A stretch of DNA of 64,000 bases, from the NCBI RefSeq assembly GCF_900107275.1, contig NZ_FNPI01000001.1:1-64000 (forward strand), read 5' to 3'. Below are positions 60,041 to 64,000 of the stretch, one piece after another (position 1 is the first letter of the stretch; the number at the start of each line of letters is the position of its first letter). The notes below the pieces were generated by a model that made no database searches, had not been told where the DNA came from, and was given only the letters and a program-made list of their open reading frames with translations. The position numbers were made by a program, and so were the translations under genes. The DNA comes from Evansella caseinilytica (GTDB lineage Bacteria > Bacillota > Bacilli > Bacillales > Salisediminibacteriaceae).

Positions 60041-60096
60041 AAAGTTCAGGGACCTGGGGTGTGAACATTTGTTCACACCCCAGGTCCCTGAACTTT
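60041..60096. repeat. Perfect 26-base-pair palindrome
   Basis: Arms 60041-60066 and 60071-60096 are exact reverse complements around ATTT; the core is GGACCTGGGGTGTGAAC and its complement. It begins ten bases beyond the stop of the DUF948 gene and could end its transcript, since T-rich DNA follows on the minus strand. The rest of 59682-60106 shows no gene. Confidence 0.85.
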
Positions 60097-60106
60097 CTGT
60101 GAATTA

Positions 60107-60544
60107 TTATCCGGTTTTACTTTTGCCGGCAGCTGCTTTCTTTTCCCGGAGGTAATAAAGAAATGCTGCGCCCCGTATGATACCTTGAAGGTTGTAACGA
60201 TTAAGAATCGCTGTCCCCTTCTCGGCATCCTCTGCTTTGGAGCCTGTGAATTTCATAAGCGAAGCGGTAAGATGGTGAGCCGACTTTCCCGTATCCTGAA
60301 CAATGTCAAACAGAGGGTCGAGCTTTGCCAATTTCGTGTTAACATCCTCTAATGATTTATTCGTGTTATGCAGTATCAGCGTCGTTTCCCCCGAGATATC
60401 TTTCAGGCTCTTTTTCGAAGCTTCAATGGTCTCTGTGGTTTTACTAAGTGTTACATCCAGCCGTTTTAAAACCGGAATTAAGAAAAAGACAAGTACGGCA
60501 AATCCAATTGCTAAAATAAAAACACCGATTCCTAACCAATCCAT
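60107..60544 (-). CDS. DUF948 domain protein (YtxG-like)
   Basis: 145 aa. N-terminal membrane anchor (IGVFILAIGFAVLVFFLIPV, about 6-25), then a long heptad-like helical region with TLSKTTETIEASKKSLKDIS and SLEDVNTKLAKLDPLFDIVQ, as in DUF948 general-stress proteins. The C-terminal third has LNRYNLQGIIRGAAFLYYLR and a basic tail. GGCAGGAGG ribosome site. Role unknown. Confidence 0.82.
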   Translation of the reverse strand: MDWLGIGVFILAIGFAVLVFFLIPVLKRLDVTLSKTTETIEASKKSLKDISGETTLILHNTNKSLEDVNTKLAKLDPLFDIVQDTGKSAHHLTASLMKFTGSKAEDAEKGTAILNRYNLQGIIRGAAFLYYLREKKAAAGKSKTG

Positions 60545-60679
60545 TTTAATCCTCCTGCCCTGCTTGGTGTATTGTTATGTAAATGTGAAAGCAATGATGC
60601 AATGATGATTTTCATAAAGCTTATTCAAGTCTATTTTAACCATAAAGAAAAATTATGTATAGCTTTGTAACAAAAAAGA

Positions 60680-60731
60680 AGGTGCCAGGCACTCTATGAT
60701 ACTTTAAAGTGATGCAGAGTGCCTGGCACCT
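60680..60731. repeat. GGTGCCAGGCACT palindrome, copy 2
   Basis: AGGTGCCAGGCACTCT (60680-60695) and AGAGTGCCTGGCACCT (60716-60731) enclose 20 bases. It directly abuts the stop codon of the ArsA-like gene at 60732. Confidence 0.85.
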
Positions 60732-61679
60732 TTATAAATATTTCCTCCAAACGTTGGCGATGGCTTTCAAATGGGTGATGTCACTAACATCCTCTTCCAA
60801 AAGCGAGATGCGTAGCGAGGGGATGGCTTCAAAACGGCGTTCGATATCAGATAAATAGACTTTTTGCTGCTCCTTTCGTTTTTGAAAAAAGTCCCCGTCC
60901 ACTTTATCCGGAAGCACTTTATTGACAACGATTCCGAGAACAGGAATTGCATGCTGTTTTAACGCCGTCACTCCCCGGTCCGCTTCCTCAATTGGCAGAC
61001 GTTCCGGATTCACGACAAACAGAAAGCCGGTGACAGCAGGCTCCAACATGATTTCACGAACGAGCCGGAAATTTTCTCGCCGCTTCTGCAGTGTTTGATA
61101 AATCGGATCTTCCACAGGCTCCCCGTCATTCAGCAATTGATGGTGCTGCTCGTTCGTTTTCCTTCGCCGGTCCAGCATGCCGTCCAGCCATATCCCCATG
61201 ATTTCCGGCAGTGACACCAGCCGTAAAGTATGGCCGGTAGGAGCAGTATCAAAAATAATCAGATCAAACCGCTCTAGTTCCTCCAAAACTATCGTAGTCA
61301 AGCGATCAAACAATGCTGCTTCATCGGCGCCGGGGCTCGTTTTTGCCATGTCAATCAATCTGTGAACCTCCTGAATCATCGTCGCCTTTACCTGGCCCTC
61401 AAGATTTTTCTTTACCTGGGCAATGTAGCGTTCATTTTCTTTTTCCGGGTTGATTTCCATGACGGAAAGCCTGTTGGCCACTTGTATTGGTTCATTTCGG
61501 AGCTTTGCTTGAAATAAATCGCTTAAGTTATGAGCAGGATCGGTTGAAATAAGAAGCACCTTTTTGTTCAGCTTACTTGCAGCCAGCGCCAAGCTTGATG
61601 CCGTGGTTGACTTTCCGACCCCGCCTTTCCCGCCGACAAAAATGATTTTTTTATTAAGCAACTTTAGATTTTTCACCAT
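60732..61679 (-). CDS. ArsA/Get3-like ATPase
   Basis: 315 aa, cytoplasmic P-loop ATPase with one nucleotide domain. Deviant Walker A IIFVGGKGGVGKSTTASSLA with the signature Lys, ISTDPAHNLSDLF (switch I), FDLIIFDTAPTGHTLRLVSL (switch II) and GIVVNKVLPDKV. There is no cysteine in the whole protein, so it lacks the arsenite/zinc-binding Cys of ArsA and Get3 and is not an arsenical pump ATPase. ATG 61679 lies six bases after GGAGGTG. It belongs with the Cys-Cys protein and CstA upstream. Confidence 0.88.
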   Translation of the reverse strand: MVKNLKLLNKKIIFVGGKGGVGKSTTASSLALAASKLNKKVLLISTDPAHNLSDLFQAKLRNEPIQVANRLSVMEINPEKENERYIAQVKKNLEGQVKATMIQEVHRLIDMAKTSPGADEAALFDRLTTIVLEELERFDLIIFDTAPTGHTLRLVSLPEIMGIWLDGMLDRRRKTNEQHHQLLNDGEPVEDPIYQTLQKRRENFRLVREIMLEPAVTGFLFVVNPERLPIEEADRGVTALKQHAIPVLGIVVNKVLPDKVDGDFFQKRKEQQKVYLSDIERRFEAIPSLRISLLEEDVSDITHLKAIANVWRKYL

Positions 61680-61779
61680 AAAAAACACCTCCAGGCAAAG
61701 TGGCAGCGGGTTGGAAGTTCAGTCAAGTGACTTATGCAAAAATAGCATGCTGCTGCCAATAACATTAACAAATATCGGG

Positions 61780-62031
61780 CTAACAGCACCGGAACCCGCT
61801 TAACGGGGATTTATCCATACCCATGCGTGTGTGCCATTCGTGGAATCGTTCAAGCATGTGTGGATAAAGCTCCAAGGTGTAGTAAAAAGCCGGGTTTGGG
61901 ATTCCGAGCATGTCAGAGTAAAGCAGCAGAAAAAATAAATCCTCCTCGTCCCGTAGTTCTCTCGCTATTTCGCTTCTGTGGGCTTGCTTTAATATTTGAT
62001 CGTACAGTTGAAATAGTTGTTTCAGTTTCAA
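61780..62031 (-). CDS. Small helical protein ending in Cys-Cys (cory-CC-star-like)
   Basis: 83 aa. LKQLFQLYDQILKQAHRSE, a LRDEEDLFFLLLYSDMLGIP segment, YYTLELYPHMLERFHEWHTR, and the C-terminus GFRCC followed directly by the stop. I recognise this as the family named cory-CC-star for its terminal CC-stop, found beside ArsA-like ATPases and CstA; the name is from memory. Start taken as TTG 62031, six bases after GAAGGTG; GTG 62040 would add three residues. The only cysteines are the last two residues. Confidence 0.75.
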   Translation of the reverse strand: MKLKQLFQLYDQILKQAHRSEIARELRDEEDLFFLLLYSDMLGIPNPAFYYTLELYPHMLERFHEWHTRMGMDKSPLSGFRCC

Positions 62032-62053
62032 TGTGAGCACCTTCTTTTCTTGC

Positions 62054-62111
62054 GGTGCCAGGCACTCTGTATCACAGTAAAGCTGCGCAGAATGACAGAG
62101 TGCCTGGCACC
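62054..62111. repeat. GGTGCCAGGCACT palindrome, copy 3
   Basis: GGTGCCAGGCACTCTGT (62054-62070) and ACAGAGTGCCTGGCACC (62095-62111) pair over 17 bases with a 24-base loop. It lies in the 89-base gap between cstA and the Cys-Cys protein gene. Confidence 0.85.
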
Positions 62112-62120
62112 TTGCTTTTT

Positions 62121-63866
62121 TTACATCGCTTTATCCTTCGGCAGTGTTGGTTTTCTCTTTCCAAAAGCAACGATGGCTTCTATTAAAATCCAAAATGCAA
62201 AGACGAAAATGACGGCTCCCAGGCCGAAGAGCAGGATATTCAGATCGCTCCCTCCAAAACCAGACCACTCTAACAGGATTTGTCGTGCCATCGCGTACAA
62301 TGTCATCACGAGAAGGAATATCATTGGAACAAGGGCCACGAAATAATTCCGGCCTTGCCGTTTCAGCCAAAGTGTTATAAGGAGCAAGGTAATCGCCGCT
62401 AAAAGCTGGTTGGATGTACCGAACAGCGGCCAGAGAACATACCCTCCCGAACCAAAGCCTTGCGGGCCTTCAGGCAACAAAACGAGCGCCGCGCTGGCAA
62501 CAACGGCAATGGTTGTCGCCACATGTGTTTTGGTGAGCGGCATGACATTGTATTCCTTTCCGAGCTCCGCGATAATATAGCGCATTAAACGCACCGAAGT
62601 ATCCAGCGTGGTGGCAGCAAAGCTGACAACGATAACGGCAACAATCGTTGTGGCGATGTCGGCCGGTATCAGCAGCCCGGTAGCCAGTTCCCCGGCACCT
62701 TGGACGAAGTTGCCTAAACCGCCTGCATTTGCGGCAGCAAAGCTGTCATAAGCACCGAGAAAATCGCCTTGCGAGCCGAACAACGTGGCTACGGCAATGA
62801 TCGATGCCAATGCCAGTAGCCCTTCGCCGACTGCTCCACCATAACCGACAAGACGGGCTTCCGGCTCCCTGTTCAACTGTTTACTCGATGTACCGGAAGC
62901 AACGAGTCCGTGAAAGCCGGAAATCGCACCGCAGGCAATTGTTATAAACAGAATCGGAATCCATGGCATATCCGTCGCAGCACTGTTCGTTGCTGGCGCT
63001 GTGATGGCCGGGTTGGAAAAAAATAAACCAAGGTACAAAATCGCCAGGCCGACTACAAGCTGGTGGGAGTTAATGTAATCTCGCGGCTGAAGCAGCTTCC
63101 ACACCGGCAATGTCGAGGCAATATATACGTAAATCATCAAAATAGTAATCCAGACAAAAAAGGAGAAAGCAACACCGTTCAAGCCGAAAGCAACGATTGT
63201 TTCTTCTCCGCCGAAATAACGCGGCAGATCGAGTTGCAAAGCCGGAATCCGGGAGGCGGTGACAGCAGCAATATACATCGTCGCCAGAGCGGCCAAAGAA
63301 GGAAAAAGCATGCCGCCTTTTTTTCTGTAAACGAGATATCCGATCCAGATCGCTAATGGAATCTGAATAAATACGGATAACACGGAAGCCGGGAAGCGAA
63401 TAAACAAGTTTGAAATCACCCAGGCAAAAACGGCATTTACCATAAGAACGAGAATCAGAATGATAAATAAAAATAAAATCTTTGCCCGCTGACCGATGAT
63501 TTTATCGGCTAATGTTCCCACTGATTGGCCCTTGTGCCTCACCGACAGGGCGAGAGCGCCAAAGTCGTGCACGCCGGCGGCAAAAACCGTTCCGAGAACA
63601 ACCCAGACAAATGCAGGCAGCCAGCCCCAATATATGGCGATGGCGGGACCGACAATCGGGGCAGCGCCGGCAACGGATGTGAAATGATGTCCCCACAGCA
63701 CCCATTTGTTTGTCGGGACAAAGTCCACGCCGTCGTTAAATTCATTTGCCGGTGTAACGAAATTCGGGTCAAGCCTGTAAATCCTTTCGGCAACGAACTT
63801 GGAATAGTAGCGATAGCCGAGAAAAAAGATAAACATACCGATCAAAGCCAGAAGAATTGCGTTCAA
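62121..63866 (-). CDS. cstA: Carbon starvation protein A (pyruvate/peptide transporter)
   Basis: 581 aa, about 16 membrane segments. RIYRLDPNFVTPANEFNDGV, WGHHFTSVAGAAPIVGPAIA, FGALALSVRHKGQSVG and FHGLVASGTSSKQLN are strongly conserved in CstA. Known substrates in enterobacteria are pyruvate and peptides. It starts with TTG 63866, eight bases after AGGAGG. First of the minus-strand set cstA - Cys-Cys protein - ArsA-like ATPase. A cre-like site upstream suggests glucose repression. Confidence 0.94.
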   Translation of the reverse strand: MNAILLALIGMFIFFLGYRYYSKFVAERIYRLDPNFVTPANEFNDGVDFVPTNKWVLWGHHFTSVAGAAPIVGPAIAIYWGWLPAFVWVVLGTVFAAGVHDFGALALSVRHKGQSVGTLADKIIGQRAKILFLFIILILVLMVNAVFAWVISNLFIRFPASVLSVFIQIPLAIWIGYLVYRKKGGMLFPSLAALATMYIAAVTASRIPALQLDLPRYFGGEETIVAFGLNGVAFSFFVWITILMIYVYIASTLPVWKLLQPRDYINSHQLVVGLAILYLGLFFSNPAITAPATNSAATDMPWIPILFITIACGAISGFHGLVASGTSSKQLNREPEARLVGYGGAVGEGLLALASIIAVATLFGSQGDFLGAYDSFAAANAGGLGNFVQGAGELATGLLIPADIATTIVAVIVVSFAATTLDTSVRLMRYIIAELGKEYNVMPLTKTHVATTIAVVASAALVLLPEGPQGFGSGGYVLWPLFGTSNQLLAAITLLLITLWLKRQGRNYFVALVPMIFLLVMTLYAMARQILLEWSGFGGSDLNILLFGLGAVIFVFAFWILIEAIVAFGKRKPTLPKDKAM

Positions 63867-63960
63867 AACGATGACCTCCTGTCTATTATGTAATACAGCT
63901 ATATTATGTCACTTTGTATTAGTAAAGAAAAAATAGCAAAGCGTCCAATTTTCCATAATT

Positions 63961-63974
63961 ATAAAGCGCTTACA
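63961..63974 (-). promoter_or_regulatory. cre-like site upstream of cstA
   Basis: ATAAAGCGCTTACA agrees with the CcpA consensus TGWNANCGNTNWCA except for its first two bases. The core AAGCGCTT is a perfect palindrome. It lies about 95 bases before the start codon, overlapping a TATAAT on the minus strand. Catabolite control of a carbon-starvation gene is plausible. Confidence 0.5.
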
Positions 63975-64000
63975 TCTTTTCTCTCTGTTTTTCTCCTTGT

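Noticed and set aside
60732-61679. Arsenic resistance operon
   Set aside because: No arsB, arsC, arsD or arsR nearby and the ATPase has no cysteine.

Overview
The window comes from a low-to-mid GC Gram-positive bacterium of the family Bacillaceae. The evidence is gene order. The run purEKBCSQLFMNHD - yerA - yerB - yerC - pcrB - pcrA - ligA - camS(yerH) - sodium/proline symporter - gatCAB - dgkB follows the Bacillus subtilis chromosome, and nearly all genes carry strong AGGAGG-type ribosome sites. Genus and species cannot be fixed from the sequence alone.

Layout. (1) 1-10.6 kb is a pentose (probably D-xylose) import and sensing locus: a CUT2 ABC transporter (lipoprotein XylF, double ATPase XylG, permease XylH), then a membrane-anchored sugar-binding protein, a LytS/YesM-type histidine kinase and a YesN-type AraC response regulator (a XylFII-LytS-YesN-like module), then a second XylF-like lipoprotein. 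(2) 10.8-17.4 kb, minus strand, is a second carbohydrate operon: a CUT1 binding protein, two permeases without an ATPase, and a GH31 alpha-xylosidase, under a LacI-type repressor whose three likely operators are visible. Together the two loci would take in xyloglucan-type oligosaccharides, release xylose and import free xylose. (3) 17.7-21 kb holds a LysR regulator, an NmrA-like reductase, a nucleotidyltransferase and a NUDIX hydrolase. (4) 21.0-34.3 kb is the complete twelve-gene de novo purine operon, preceded by PurR-box-like sites, a guanine-type riboswitch and its terminator. (5) 34.7-57.2 kb is housekeeping: adenine deaminase, lipoproteins YerB and CamS, YerC, PcrB, the PcrA helicase, DNA ligase, a proline symporter with an unlisted 34-residue partner, GatCAB, an amidohydrolase, a DDAH-like hydrolase and the lipid kinase DgkB. 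(6) 57.4-64 kb, minus strand, has an alpha-toroid protein, a DUF418 membrane protein, a DUF948 protein and the set cstA - small Cys-Cys-ending protein - ArsA/Get3-like ATPase.

The gaps between genes are full of repeats. Three kinds of element share the ends GTTCAAAAAG...CTTTTTGAAC but have different bodies. A separate palindrome built on GGTGCCAGGCACT occurs three times. Near-identical stem-loops serve as terminators. Several of these sit inside operons.

Strongest candidates for new biology: the CstA / Cys-Cys small protein / cysteine-free ArsA-like ATPase set, the 34-residue protein in front of the proline symporter, the evenly spaced three-operator array of the xylosidase operon, and the family of elements with shared ends. 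No rRNA, tRNA, CRISPR array, phage or complete insertion sequence was seen.
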